DNA of 64,000 nucleotides from Phycisphaerae bacterium (GTDB lineage Bacteria; Planctomycetota; Phycisphaerae; SM23-33): NCBI GenBank assembly GCA_016782885.1, contig JADHXQ010000005.1, positions 1 to 64,000 of the forward strand, read 5' to 3'. Shown piece by piece: positions 49,410 to 58,910 of this stretch (position 1 is its first letter; each line of letters starts with the position of its first letter). The notes under the pieces were generated by a model. It saw only the letters and a program-made list of their open reading frames with translations, ran no database searches and was not told where the DNA came from. The position numbers and the translations under genes were made by a program.

Positions 49410-49619
49410 ATGCCCGCACTGAAATGGACGGACGCCGACGAGATCGGTTTCGAACTCAGCGAAAAGTTCCCGGACCTCGATCCGCTGGAAGTGCGTTTTA
49501 CGGACATGTACAAGATGGCGGTCGAACTGCCCGATTTTGCAGACGATCCGAAAACATCGTGCGAAGGAGTCCTCGAAGCGATCCAGATGGCGTGGTTGGA
49601 GTATTTCCGGGAAAACTGA
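49410..49619 (+). CDS. iscX: IscX (YfhJ)
   Basis: LKWTDADEIGFELSEKFPDLDPLEVRFTDMYKMAVELPDF...EAIQMAWLEY. Confidence 0.93.
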   Translation: MPALKWTDADEIGFELSEKFPDLDPLEVRFTDMYKMAVELPDFADDPKTSCEGVLEAIQMAWLEYFREN

Positions 49620-49658
49620 CCTGAAAAAAAGGGGGCGGTTTTTTATTACCGAACACAC

Positions 49659-49687
49659 CGGCGCCGCGGCGTGTCGCCGCGGTGCCG
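49659..49687. terminator. Strong hairpin between convergent operons, probable bidirectional terminator
   Basis: 13-bp stem cggcgccgcggcg / cgccgcggtgccg with TGT loop; neighbouring A/T tracts at 49623-49648. Confidence 0.5.
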
Positions 49688-49696
49688 TTCTTCCTC

Positions 49697-50806
49697 TTAT
49701 CCGAACAGCGTACCGGATGGTTCTGTGAAAATGTAATCGTTGTCGTGGAAGTACTGAATTGCTTCGTGTGTAGAGTTGAATACCTTTGTGGCAGTTTCTG
49801 TTACGAACGGGGATGGTTCGGCTTGGGGTTTCCAGATTACGAAGACTTCCCTGGTGGCTTCGTGCGCGTGCTGGAGTTCGCGTTCGACTCCGCTGGACAG
49901 GCCCGGCCGCCCGTCGTCCAGGGCGGGAACCAGCGATACTATCATGTCCGCCTGGTCTATCAGTTTGAAATCGCGGGCGTAGATCTGCCCGTCAATGTCG
50001 GGGATGATGTCGACAAGCTGGGCTGTGTCCAGCGAAACCTTCTGCTCGGGCGGACCGGTTTCCACTGTGCGAAGTCCTTCTGTGGCGGCATGGAGCGCCA
50101 TTGTGGCCAGGTATTTCTCTTCCAGATCGCCCGGGTCGAAACAGGTGAAGCAGCGTTTCAGTTCGCGTCTGAAACAATCGATTTCAGTCAGCAGATCCGG
50201 CATGTTCACCACGTGTGACATCGGAAAGCTGATGTAGGCTTTCTTTTTCTTCGGGCGGAAGAGCAGGTCCACTACTGCCTGGGCGGTGGTGTCGTCCGTG
50301 CCGATGGCCATGATATAGCAGCATCCGTGTCCGCTCACGATCTGGCTGAGCAGTTCGGTGGCCAGTATTTCCTCCTCGCGCCAGACCATGATATCTTTGA
50401 GCGTGTGGTCAAGGTGCCCGTCCCGGACGAGACGATAGTGGATTCGGTCAACGTTGTCGACCATCACGATGTACAGGTCGGCGTTTAGTTCGCCCATGAG
50501 ATCGTGGTCGAAAGCGGAGAACAGCCCGTGACGCCAGCGGAACGTGGCGTGGGTGTTCACCAGTACGTTGGGTTGGTTCCTGCAGGCCGCCAGTACATCT
50601 TTGAAGACGCTGCGGCGCAGTGAGTTGAGTCGCGAAAGCGGCAGGTCCAGAATCCTTCCGGGCATTACATCGGGTGCTTCGGCGTACATCATGTCGCCGA
50701 CGTTGGATACCGCCATGTCGAATCCCTGTTTGGTTGCCAGGGCGGCTACCCGACTGACAAATGCTTTCTTGTCCAGACCGACTTGTCCGGCGACGACTAC
50801 ACGCAT
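49697..50806 (-). CDS. P-loop-like N-terminus fused to nucleoside 2-deoxyribosyltransferase-like C-terminus
   Basis: MRVVVAGQVGLDKKAF degenerate nucleotide-binding loop; C-terminal IYARDFKLIDQADMIVSLVPALDDGRPGLSSGVERELQHAHEATREVFVIW. Confidence 0.5.
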   Translation of the reverse strand: MRVVVAGQVGLDKKAFVSRVAALATKQGFDMAVSNVGDMMYAEAPDVMPGRILDLPLSRLNSLRRSVFKDVLAACRNQPNVLVNTHATFRWRHGLFSAFDHDLMGELNADLYIVMVDNVDRIHYRLVRDGHLDHTLKDIMVWREEEILATELLSQIVSGHGCCYIMAIGTDDTTAQAVVDLLFRPKKKKAYISFPMSHVVNMPDLLTEIDCFRRELKRCFTCFDPGDLEEKYLATMALHAATEGLRTVETGPPEQKVSLDTAQLVDIIPDIDGQIYARDFKLIDQADMIVSLVPALDDGRPGLSSGVERELQHAHEATREVFVIWKPQAEPSPFVTETATKVFNSTHEAIQYFHDNDYIFTEPSGTLFG

Positions 50807-50876
50807 AGCGATACTCTTGTGGCGGCGGGGTGTGGATTCAATTCTCTCGGTGGGGATGGAGCGATCTGAACCTCAT

Positions 50877-51392
50877 TCACCCGCCGTTCGGTTTGGTGGC
50901 GGGGACTTTGCCGGGATCCATTCCGGAATCGGCTGCGGCCAGTTTCTTCAGCAGGTTGATGATTCTGGCGTTGAGATCCCCGTTTTCTCTCTGCAGGCGT
51001 TCGGATCGTGTCTTGTACAAGTCGCGTTCGATGGCGGCGGTCTTGAGTATCTTGAGGTCTTCGGCTTGCATCTTGGCGGTGAACGTCTGCTTCTTGAGGT
51101 CCTCTTGGAGTTTTTTGACGCTCTCGTTGCTCTTGTGCAGCCTGGCGTTTTCGTTCTCGATGACGTCCAACCGCTCGCGGAGCGTCTTGATCTGGCGTCG
51201 GAGTTGAGCGATTTCCTGCTGCGGTGTCACGCCGGGTTCGACCGGTTGGCTGGTGGGGATTTTTGTCGTCGTTGTCTTTATCTTGTCGTCGTTGACAGCG
51301 TGCCGATCAGGCCACTTCCATTCCCACTGGTTGTTGCACCCTGTTGTGGTCAGGCAAGCCGCCACGCACATGAGAAGAACTGATGTTCGCAT
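50877..51392 (-). CDS. Coiled-coil lipoprotein
   Basis: MRTSVLLMCVAACLTTTGCNN lipobox; heptad-rich Leu/Glu/Lys region. Confidence 0.6.
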   Translation of the reverse strand: MRTSVLLMCVAACLTTTGCNNQWEWKWPDRHAVNDDKIKTTTTKIPTSQPVEPGVTPQQEIAQLRRQIKTLRERLDVIENENARLHKSNESVKKLQEDLKKQTFTAKMQAEDLKILKTAAIERDLYKTRSERLQRENGDLNARIINLLKKLAAADSGMDPGKVPATKPNGG

Positions 51393-51435
51393 AATCGAAG
51401 CATACCTTCAGGCATCGGGCAATACAAGCTGCGCT

Positions 51436-51456
51436 TTCAGTGATTACTGATTACTG
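51436..51456 (-). repeat. Heptamer repeat (CAGTAAT x2 plus degenerate CACTGAA)
   Basis: Reverse complement CAGTAAT|CAGTAAT|CACTGAA; overlaps the TAA stop of the TlpA-like gene. Confidence 0.7.
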
Positions 51457-52554
51457 TTTGGTCTTGGCCTTCTTACCATCTGCTTTGCCGGTCGGGGCCT
51501 TGAGGGCCTTGACGATGATGCCCTCGAGGTTGCTGCGAGCGTTGTCTGATACGATCTTGCCATTCTTACCGATAACCCAGATCGCGGGAATGCCCGTGAT
51601 ACCATATTTCCGACCGGTCGGGTCATCCCAGTATTTACCGCTGTAAGTGTGAATCCAACTGAGCTTGTGTTTCTTGACGAAATCGGCCAGCATCGTCTTC
51701 TGCCCGGCGCGGTCGAAGCTTATACCCACGATCTCGACGCCCTTGTCCTTGTACCTGGTGTAGACCTGCTTCATGTGAGGCAGGGATTGCAGGCATGGCG
51801 TGCACCACGTTGCCCAGAAGTCGATCACGACGACCTTACCCTTCAGGTCGTCGGGAAGTGACAGCGTGCTTGCGTCGAGTTTGGTCAGCTTTGCATGGAA
51901 TGTCGGTTTGCGACCGATGCTCAGGAGGAATCCGGTGACTCCCGGCGCGTCGCTATATTCCTTTTCGAGGGTCGTCGCCAATTCATCGAGGAGTTTCTCA
52001 ATGTTGGCGATATTCGCCATGATCGTCCCGCGGACTATGGCGGTGACCTTGGCTTCCGGCGTGTTATGGCGTTTGAGGTAGTCGCGGATCTGCTTTTCGG
52101 CGTCTTTTGCGATATTGTCGGGTGTCGGTGCGATCTTCCAGCGAGTGGTGACGAAATCCGCCTGGGCTTTGAGCTTGCCCGGTGCGTTGCTGGCCAGGAT
52201 GCGGGTGGCGACTGAGAGGAGTTGAGACTTATTGGCCTGACCGGGTGTGTTCTCCTGCAGGAATCCTGCCGCCTCGAGCATCATTCCCCGTACGTGATTC
52301 AGGCCCTTGGCGCCGGGATATTCCTTTTCGGCGGATAGTCCGAGCTTGATTATCTCGGTGGTCTGCTCTGTCATTATCGTGATGAACTGCTCTCTCGAAG
52401 TCGGGCGGACCTTCGGGCGGAAATTCGCGTTCATTCGGCTTAGCAGGCTGGCCGGTACGTCTCTGGCGGCTGCGGCGGCGGTAGGGCAGAGGGGCCCGGC
52501 GGCGAGAAACGAGCTTATCAACAGGCAGGTCGTTAGAAGGCGATGGTTCAGCAT
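51451..52554 (-). CDS. TlpA-like thioredoxin-fold lipid/periplasmic protein with helical N-terminal region
   Basis: KVVVIDFWATWCTPCLQSLPHMKQVYTRYKDKGVEIVGISFDR. Confidence 0.87.
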   Translation of the reverse strand: MLNHRLLTTCLLISSFLAAGPLCPTAAAAARDVPASLLSRMNANFRPKVRPTSREQFITIMTEQTTEIIKLGLSAEKEYPGAKGLNHVRGMMLEAAGFLQENTPGQANKSQLLSVATRILASNAPGKLKAQADFVTTRWKIAPTPDNIAKDAEKQIRDYLKRHNTPEAKVTAIVRGTIMANIANIEKLLDELATTLEKEYSDAPGVTGFLLSIGRKPTFHAKLTKLDASTLSLPDDLKGKVVVIDFWATWCTPCLQSLPHMKQVYTRYKDKGVEIVGISFDRAGQKTMLADFVKKHKLSWIHTYSGKYWDDPTGRKYGITGIPAIWVIGKNGKIVSDNARSNLEGIIVKALKAPTGKADGKKAKTKQ

Positions 52555-52590
52555 GATGTTTTCCTTTCAGGGGATCATTATAGCAGCGAA

Positions 52591-53769
52591 TCAGACCTCT
52601 GCCAGTAGATCAGCCATAATAGTGTTGGACACGATCATTGCATCGGGAGCTATGCGGAGATGCTCGCGGGTAAGCTGCAGTGCTCCCTGCCTGCAATATC
52701 GTTGTATGGTCCGCCCGAAGGCATCGGTCAGGTCCATCCCGAACCTGGTAATGAACGCGCGGCGATTTATGCCTTCACTCATTCGCAGCGCCAGCATTAC
52801 CGTTTCGCCCATCAGGGCCCTTCCGGTGAGTTTTTCGCGGTGGCAGGGGGGGGCGACTCCGGTATCGAGGGCCTGGATATACACCTCGACATCGGGCCTG
52901 TTCGTCCGCCTCACGCCGCCTAAGTAGCTGGCTGCTGCTGGTCCAAGGCCCAGGTAAGGCTCATTCAACCAGTACGTCAGATTATGCCTGCAGCGGTTTT
53001 TCGGTGCGGCGAAGTTGGATATTTCATACTGCGGGAGTCCTGCGTCGTGTGCGGTGGTAACGGCGGCGCGGTAGCATTCGGCCTGGTCCGATTCGTCCAT
53101 CTCGACAAACTTCCCGCGGTCTCGCTGCCTGCCGATGTCCGTATCGCTCTCGATCGTTAATGCATAGCAGCTCAGGTGGTCCGGGGCGAGGTCGAGCGCC
53201 TGGTCCAGCGAAAACCGCCACGAGTCGGGATTTTGTCCGGGTGCGGCGTAGATCAGATCCAGGCCGAGTCGCTCGTGTCCGGCCAGCCTGAGCGTTTCCC
53301 ATGCCGTAACGATTTCGGTCGGATCGTGAATTCTACCCAGTGCGGTCAGTTCTGTTTCGACGAAGGATTGCGCCCCGATATTGACGCGGTTTACTCCCGC
53401 GTTGAGCAGCGATTTCGCTACTTCACTGGTTACTGTGCAGGGATTGGCTTCAATACTGAATTCCGTCCGTTCGTCACGATACTCCGCCAACATCGCCAGA
53501 AGTTGTTCCAGCAGGGGAAGTTCCAATGCTGTGGGCGTTCCGCCCCCGATAAAGATGCTGTCGAGCGGTATGGTGAGATGATGGGCATGGCGCCGCAGTT
53601 CGAGCGATATTGCCCTGACGCAGGCCCCGGTGAGCTCTTGGCGATCGGGCAGCGAGTAAAAATCGCAGTATCCGCATTTGCTCCGGCAGAACGGTATGTG
53701 GACATAGAGCGCCCCGGTCGATCCACCGGCGTTAGCGTTTATCGTATGGTTGGAGCTTTGGGCTTGCAT
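52591..53769 (-). CDS. hemW: HemW-like radical SAM protein
   Basis: LYVHIPFCRSKCGYCDFYS, FIGGGTPTALE, NLTYWLNEPYLGLGPAAASYL. Confidence 0.9.
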   Translation of the reverse strand: MQAQSSNHTINANAGGSTGALYVHIPFCRSKCGYCDFYSLPDRQELTGACVRAISLELRRHAHHLTIPLDSIFIGGGTPTALELPLLEQLLAMLAEYRDERTEFSIEANPCTVTSEVAKSLLNAGVNRVNIGAQSFVETELTALGRIHDPTEIVTAWETLRLAGHERLGLDLIYAAPGQNPDSWRFSLDQALDLAPDHLSCYALTIESDTDIGRQRDRGKFVEMDESDQAECYRAAVTTAHDAGLPQYEISNFAAPKNRCRHNLTYWLNEPYLGLGPAAASYLGGVRRTNRPDVEVYIQALDTGVAPPCHREKLTGRALMGETVMLALRMSEGINRRAFITRFGMDLTDAFGRTIQRYCRQGALQLTREHLRIAPDAMIVSNTIMADLLAEV

Positions 53770-53892
53770 TGAAAGCTTCTGACAATTATGCTTGCATGGA
53801 AACCGCAGGATTATACAATAATATATTATTTGTCACATGCGCTTTAGCGGTGTGATTTTCGTTGTGGGCGTCAGGATATTCAGAGGAATCCC

Positions 53893-54528
53893 ATGGATGT
53901 CAATTTAGTCATGTTCAAATCGGACGGTCAGCGGAAGGACTTCCCGTTGACCAATGCAGTTTCCGTTATCGGTCGGGGCGAGGAGTGTGAACTGCAGATA
54001 CCACTCCTGAATGTCTCCCGACGTCACTGTGAGCTGCGTCTCGACCAGGGCGTCATACGTGTCAAGGACCTTGCCTCAAGCAATGGCACGTATCTTAACA
54101 ACCAGCGGATCAGTGAAGGGGAACTGGCCGCCGGTGATCGCCTGTCGATCGGACCGATAGTCTTCACTGTCCAGGTCGACGGTCAGCCGGAAGAGGTCTC
54201 GCCCGTCAAAAGCCGTGGGCAGGTGGTCGCCGAGGGCGCTGTTGCTGATGGTCCGACCGTTATCACCGAAGACGTCGAAATCGAAGTCGAGCCGGAAGTC
54301 GAGCCGGAGGCCGCAGCCGATATCGATTCGGTGATGACCATAGTGGACGAGCCTATCGAGGTCGTTGAAGTGGTCGAAGTGGTCGAACCGGCGCCTCCTC
54401 CTCCCCCCGTCAGTAAACCTCAAGCCGCACCCGCTCCAGAACCCGCGGCGTCTGAAAAGAGTGAATCGCTTGACCCGATTTCCGCACTCGAAGCCCTTGC
54501 CGCTGAAAGCCGCAAGAAGGGCAGGTAG
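53893..54528 (+). CDS. FHA-domain protein with acidic/Pro-rich tail
   Basis: VSVIGRGEECELQIPLLNVSRRHCELR...DLASSNGTYLNNQRI. Confidence 0.9.
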   Translation: MDVNLVMFKSDGQRKDFPLTNAVSVIGRGEECELQIPLLNVSRRHCELRLDQGVIRVKDLASSNGTYLNNQRISEGELAAGDRLSIGPIVFTVQVDGQPEEVSPVKSRGQVVAEGAVADGPTVITEDVEIEVEPEVEPEAAADIDSVMTIVDEPIEVVEVVEVVEPAPPPPPVSKPQAAPAPEPAASEKSESLDPISALEALAAESRKKGR

Positions 54529-54565
54529 GGTTTTCGTCTAATCCGGGACTTTGTCGAGTTGAACT

Positions 54566-55012
54566 TCAGTCCGTGACCTCATCAGGTCGCGGTGCGCCTT
54601 GGGGACCTCCTGATGAGAGAAAATCCTGGAGGATTACGGCGGCGGCTATTGCATCCTGACGTGCTTTCTTCTGCTGTCGCGTAAACGCGCCCGCCAATGC
54701 CTGATCGGCCTGAAAGCTCGAGAGCCTCTCATCCCACAGTCTCACATCCAGACCGGTTAGCTCGGCGAGGTTTGCGGCGAATGTTCTGGCGATTTTGCCC
54801 TGGGGCCCCTCGGTGTCGTCCATGTTCAGAGGCCAGCCTACCACCACCGCCCGGGCGTCATGCTCGTCGGCAATTCGGACGATCTGTTCGGCAATTTGGT
54901 TGAAGTCCGCCCCGTCAAGAACCGTCAGCGGTGCCGCAATCTCGCTGGAAGTGTCCCCCACAGCCACCCCGACGCGCTTGCTTCCGTGATCTATTCCCAG
55001 CCACCTGTCCAT
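54566..55012 (-). CDS. ruvX: Pre-16S rRNA nuclease / Holliday junction resolvase-like YqgF
   Basis: WLGIDHGSKRVGVAVGD...VVGWPLNMDDTEGPQ...LWDERLSS. Confidence 0.92.
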   Translation of the reverse strand: MDRWLGIDHGSKRVGVAVGDTSSEIAAPLTVLDGADFNQIAEQIVRIADEHDARAVVVGWPLNMDDTEGPQGKIARTFAANLAELTGLDVRLWDERLSSFQADQALAGAFTRQQKKARQDAIAAAVILQDFLSSGGPQGAPRPDEVTD

Positions 55013-55028
55013 AGGTCGTCACTCCGGT

Positions 55029-56102
55029 CTAAGAGTATCTTCCCGGCGACTTGCGTTCGATCATCGAAAGCATTTCCTTGAGCCTCTGAGAATCGGATTT
55101 CTTGCAGATCAGCGTGGCGTCGGGGCTGTGGACGATGACGCAGTCATCCATACCTATTACCGCAACAAGGTGATCATCTTCACTGACGATGACATTGCGG
55201 CAAGAGTCCAGCATTATTGTGGTGCTGGCCACTACCGCATTGCCCAGGTCGTCGGGTTCCGCGATGGTTTCAATTGCCGGCCAGGAACCGATGTCCAACC
55301 ATTCGCACGACAGCGGAACCATGCGCACCTTGTGTGCTTTTTCCATAACGGCGTAGTCGATGCTTATCTTCTGCAATTGTGGATATATCTCGCCCATTAT
55401 GGCGGTGAAGCTGCTGCCTTCGGACACCGCGCGGGTAATAGCGGTAAGCTTATCTCTCGAGTCGGGCAGGAACTCGCCGAGGGCATCCTGTATCGCCGGG
55501 ATCGTCCAGACGAACATCCCGCTGTTCCAGTAATAGTTCCCGTCTTCCACGTAGCGCCGGGCGGTGGAGTGGTCGGGCTTTTCGACGAAGCCAACGACAT
55601 CAAAAACACCACTCTCTGACGCCCGCCCGCAATGAACATACCCCAGACCCGTATGGGGACTGGTGGGCTTGATACCGAATGTCAGTAGAGCGTCATCTTC
55701 GGCTTCGGCGGCCTGGCAGGCAGACTCGACACTCCGGGCGAACTGATCGACCGGACGGATCACGTGGTCGGCGGTGAAAACCGCCATAGTACCATTGGCA
55801 TCCTTTCCAGCCAGGATCGCCGCACCCAGTGCAACGGCGTTTGCGGTATCTCGACCCTCCGGTTCCCCGATGATGTTGACGGGGGGCAGTTGGGGGAGTG
55901 CGGCGGCTATATCGCTGACGTACTCGGCATTGGTGATGATGTAGATATTCTCGTTGGCGAATATGCCCGAGAGCCTCTCGACGGCTACGTCCAGCAGGCT
56001 CTTACCGTCAACCAGACTCAGGAGTTGTTTGGGGCGATGCTTCCTGGACAGAGGCCAAAGTCTCTGTCCGACCCCGCCAGCCATTATCACTGCATGACGC
56101 AT
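55029..56102 (-). CDS. manC: Mannose-1-phosphate guanylyltransferase
   Basis: AVIMAGGVGQRLWPLSRKHRPKQLL; VGFVEKPD; WNSGMFVW. Confidence 0.92.
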   Translation of the reverse strand: MRHAVIMAGGVGQRLWPLSRKHRPKQLLSLVDGKSLLDVAVERLSGIFANENIYIITNAEYVSDIAAALPQLPPVNIIGEPEGRDTANAVALGAAILAGKDANGTMAVFTADHVIRPVDQFARSVESACQAAEAEDDALLTFGIKPTSPHTGLGYVHCGRASESGVFDVVGFVEKPDHSTARRYVEDGNYYWNSGMFVWTIPAIQDALGEFLPDSRDKLTAITRAVSEGSSFTAIMGEIYPQLQKISIDYAVMEKAHKVRMVPLSCEWLDIGSWPAIETIAEPDDLGNAVVASTTIMLDSCRNVIVSEDDHLVAVIGMDDCVIVHSPDATLICKKSDSQRLKEMLSMIERKSPGRYS

Positions 56103-56239
56103 ATCTGGAATCCTTTCCCGGCAGTACCTTCTAATAGCTATATCGCATCGCGGGCTGTAATGTCATGAGAAATTCAAAATTATAGCAAGAAATCACTTTT
56201 TCGCGCCGAAAGCGAAAGGATCGCTATTTGCCTCGACTC

Positions 56240-58726
56240 CTATTCGAGTGATGGCATGACGCGTTGGCCTTTTCGCTGTGCCTCCAGATCGTGGTAAGCG
56301 CCGTAGAAGAGGCTATTGGAATCCAGCCATAGCGTGATGCGGTGTAGTTCTTCGTCCGTAAGTTTGAGATCGTGGTGCCCTTTCTTGATCTGGGCGTACA
56401 ACTTCGACCCGAGTGCCCCGAACTGGCCCGGGAAAGTGCGAGTGGGCGTTCGTCCGGGCGGTCGGCCGCTGAAAGCGAATGCAAATCCCTTGATCGGATT
56501 GCCCTCACCGGCCTTATCGACGGTCAGCGAGATGTAGGACTTGCTCCAGATTCGCTTGCCCCCCCCGTATCCGCCGCGATTCCACTGGCCCGGAGCGCCG
56601 GTGAGGTCGGGCGCCTTCTTCTTCGCGTTGGGATCGTTGTTGTTCTTCGTGTGGCAGGGGACGCACTTCTTGTCGAGTACGGGTTGGACGAGTCGCGGAT
56701 ACGACACCGGGAACGATCCCGCGCCTTCGCTCTTGAGCGTCGATGGTTTGCGTTTCAGTGCGGTTTTGACCTTTGTCAGCGGGACCGAGGCCTTGTAGGG
56801 CGATTCGTGACAGCCCAGGCAGGTCAGCGTCTCGCCCGGATGGGTGTAAGTGACCGACTGCATTGACTGGACGGCCATTCCGTTTGCATCGAGCGCCTGG
56901 AAGTAAATCAACTTTCCCGCGGGGACAGTGAAGTTGAGGCTTCCGTCGTCCTCGACCGGAACGGTCCCCAGCACGCCGCGAGCCAGGGTCTCGCTGCCGA
57001 TACCGATGTCGGGCCTGTTGATCGGGATCGTTGCCTTTGGGAAAATCTGGAAGATTCTGAGCGACTTTATCTTCGTGCCCTCAGGCCAGGGCTTTTGCCC
57101 GTTGTAGACGTTCATGCACTGGACGGTCGCGGTTTTTTCGGTGGCGGGTTGTCCCTGCTGCGGATGGCCCGCGGGGAAACCGTTTTTCGTCTTGTGCGGG
57201 ATGACGGGAGGCATCTTGCGAGGTCGCAGCGGGATGGGATCCTGACACATTATTTTCGGGTCGTGATAGATCAAAATGCGATTACCGAAGGCGTCGACGA
57301 GATAGAGAGCAAGCGGATTGTTCCGGTCTCGCAGCCCGCCGGGACCGTAGGCGCAGATGACATAATTCTCGCTCAAAGGCCAGGGCGTACCGTAACGCTG
57401 AGAACCGCCCTCGGTCTCGGGGAACCTCTCTTCCGGAGTGAACCGCTTGACCGGGCTCATCGCGCCGTCATCCTCGATGTGCGGATCGAATATTATCAGC
57501 GAACCGTACGCCTGTCCGTGGTGCGGGACGGCTGTGGCGAAGTACTTCCGCGAACCGGGGATCGCGCGAATCTGGTGTTCGGCGTCGGGGCGGCCTCGGC
57601 GATTGCTGGGGTAATTACCGTGTATTGCCCTCGCGTCGCGCCCGTCGGGATAGGTGATCCACGGATGGTGCGCGATGCAGTCTCCGCGGTCGATGTAGTC
57701 CCACCGCGAATAGACGATCATACCGCTGTGGTTGATGCTCGGGTTCCACTCGTTGGTCTCGTGGTAGCTCAGCGCGATAATATCGCTGCCGTCGGGAAGC
57801 ATCGAATGGAGCGTGTAGGTCGGGACGGGGCGCGGGTGGCAGCGCCCGAATCCGCCGCGGCGCTCGGAGATAAAGGCGATGCGCCCGTTGGGCATGAAGC
57901 AGGGGTCGAAATCGTTCCAGGTCCCGTCGGTAAGCTGGTGGAGCCCGGTTCCGTCAACGTTTACCTTGAAGATGTGGAACGAGTGCTGCGGCGTCCATCC
58001 TCGGCCCCTGCTCGGCTCGGTGTAGGCGAACGTTATCGTCTTGGCGTCATAGGACAGATCGGGCGTGATAAACGCACCGTCATCGAGTTTTTTGCCCTTA
58101 AGCCGCCCCTTCCGCACGACCGAATCGGCCAGCACATTGCGGAGGACCGGTTTGGCGCCGAACGGCTCGGACAGGACGAACAATCCTCCGCCTCCCCCCC
58201 GATGACCCCACCCGAAATACTGGTCGCAAATGTGATTTTGGGACTGGTGGCGTTTGATGAAGAGCAGCTTGTCGATACCTTTGAGATGCGGATTGGCGAA
58301 GGCGATCTTGCGCCGCACGGCGCAGAGATCGGCCAGAAGGGCCATCCGGTCGCCGCCGGGGGCTTTAACCTTCTTCGTCAGGGCGGTAAGCGTCTTGGCC
58401 TCGGCGTCGAGCTTGGGAGCGTCTTTCATTTTTCGGATGTCGTCAAGCAGCAGTTTCGTCCGGCGCGCGACGAGGTCCGCGGCGTCTTTCTCATCTGACA
58501 GGGGGATCCGCTGGGGGTTGGCGAGTTGATCTTTGATCTGCTCGCACCGCTTGCGCTCGCGGAAATCCGTACCGGCGATCGCAACCTGGATACGGAGTTC
58601 GGCCTCTTGGGGCGTCTTGGGCGGGGGATCACTCTTCTTGTTCTTGGGTTTGGCGCTCAGCAGTCCCAAACCGATCGACAGAGTCAGACAGACAGTTAAC
58701 AACACGACGATAATTCGCTTGCTCAT
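56240..58726 (-). CDS. HzsA-related secreted dihaem protein with TolB/PD40-like propeller
   Basis: Propeller-like repeats; haem motifs CLGCH (56807-56821) and CVPCH (56652-56666); signal peptide. Confidence 0.75.
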   Translation of the reverse strand: MSKRIIVVLLTVCLTLSIGLGLLSAKPKNKKSDPPPKTPQEAELRIQVAIAGTDFRERKRCEQIKDQLANPQRIPLSDEKDAADLVARRTKLLLDDIRKMKDAPKLDAEAKTLTALTKKVKAPGGDRMALLADLCAVRRKIAFANPHLKGIDKLLFIKRHQSQNHICDQYFGWGHRGGGGGLFVLSEPFGAKPVLRNVLADSVVRKGRLKGKKLDDGAFITPDLSYDAKTITFAYTEPSRGRGWTPQHSFHIFKVNVDGTGLHQLTDGTWNDFDPCFMPNGRIAFISERRGGFGRCHPRPVPTYTLHSMLPDGSDIIALSYHETNEWNPSINHSGMIVYSRWDYIDRGDCIAHHPWITYPDGRDARAIHGNYPSNRRGRPDAEHQIRAIPGSRKYFATAVPHHGQAYGSLIIFDPHIEDDGAMSPVKRFTPEERFPETEGGSQRYGTPWPLSENYVICAYGPGGLRDRNNPLALYLVDAFGNRILIYHDPKIMCQDPIPLRPRKMPPVIPHKTKNGFPAGHPQQGQPATEKTATVQCMNVYNGQKPWPEGTKIKSLRIFQIFPKATIPINRPDIGIGSETLARGVLGTVPVEDDGSLNFTVPAGKLIYFQALDANGMAVQSMQSVTYTHPGETLTCLGCHESPYKASVPLTKVKTALKRKPSTLKSEGAGSFPVSYPRLVQPVLDKKCVPCHTKNNNDPNAKKKAPDLTGAPGQWNRGGYGGGKRIWSKSYISLTVDKAGEGNPIKGFAFAFSGRPPGRTPTRTFPGQFGALGSKLYAQIKKGHHDLKLTDEELHRITLWLDSNSLFYGAYHDLEAQRKGQRVMPSLE

Positions 58727-58910
58727 GCTTGCACCTTCCGTTTGGTCCGTGTTCCGTCTTCCGTGTTTTAGAGATTATCAATCTACCTTCAGACCGGATG
58801 CTAGTCAACCATTTCGGCGGCGTGATGAGCCGTGCAGGTTGCCCGAAAACGCTTTCGGCGGTATAGTTGGTGGTCCGGAACTGCGACATTGGACCGGCGG
58901 GAGAACGACG

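Noticed and set aside
49697-50806. Claim of an anti-phage defence system
   Set aside because: NDT/TIR-like C-terminus alone is insufficient; neighbours are ISC and housekeeping genes.
57095-58498. 467-aa + strand ORF
   Set aside because: Antisense to the HzsA-like gene, no recognisable domain, composition typical of a shadow frame.
56240-58726. Anammox hydrazine synthase
   Set aside because: Only an HzsA-like layout is present; the other subunits and hydrazine dehydrogenase are absent from the window, and related proteins occur in non-anammox planctomycetes.
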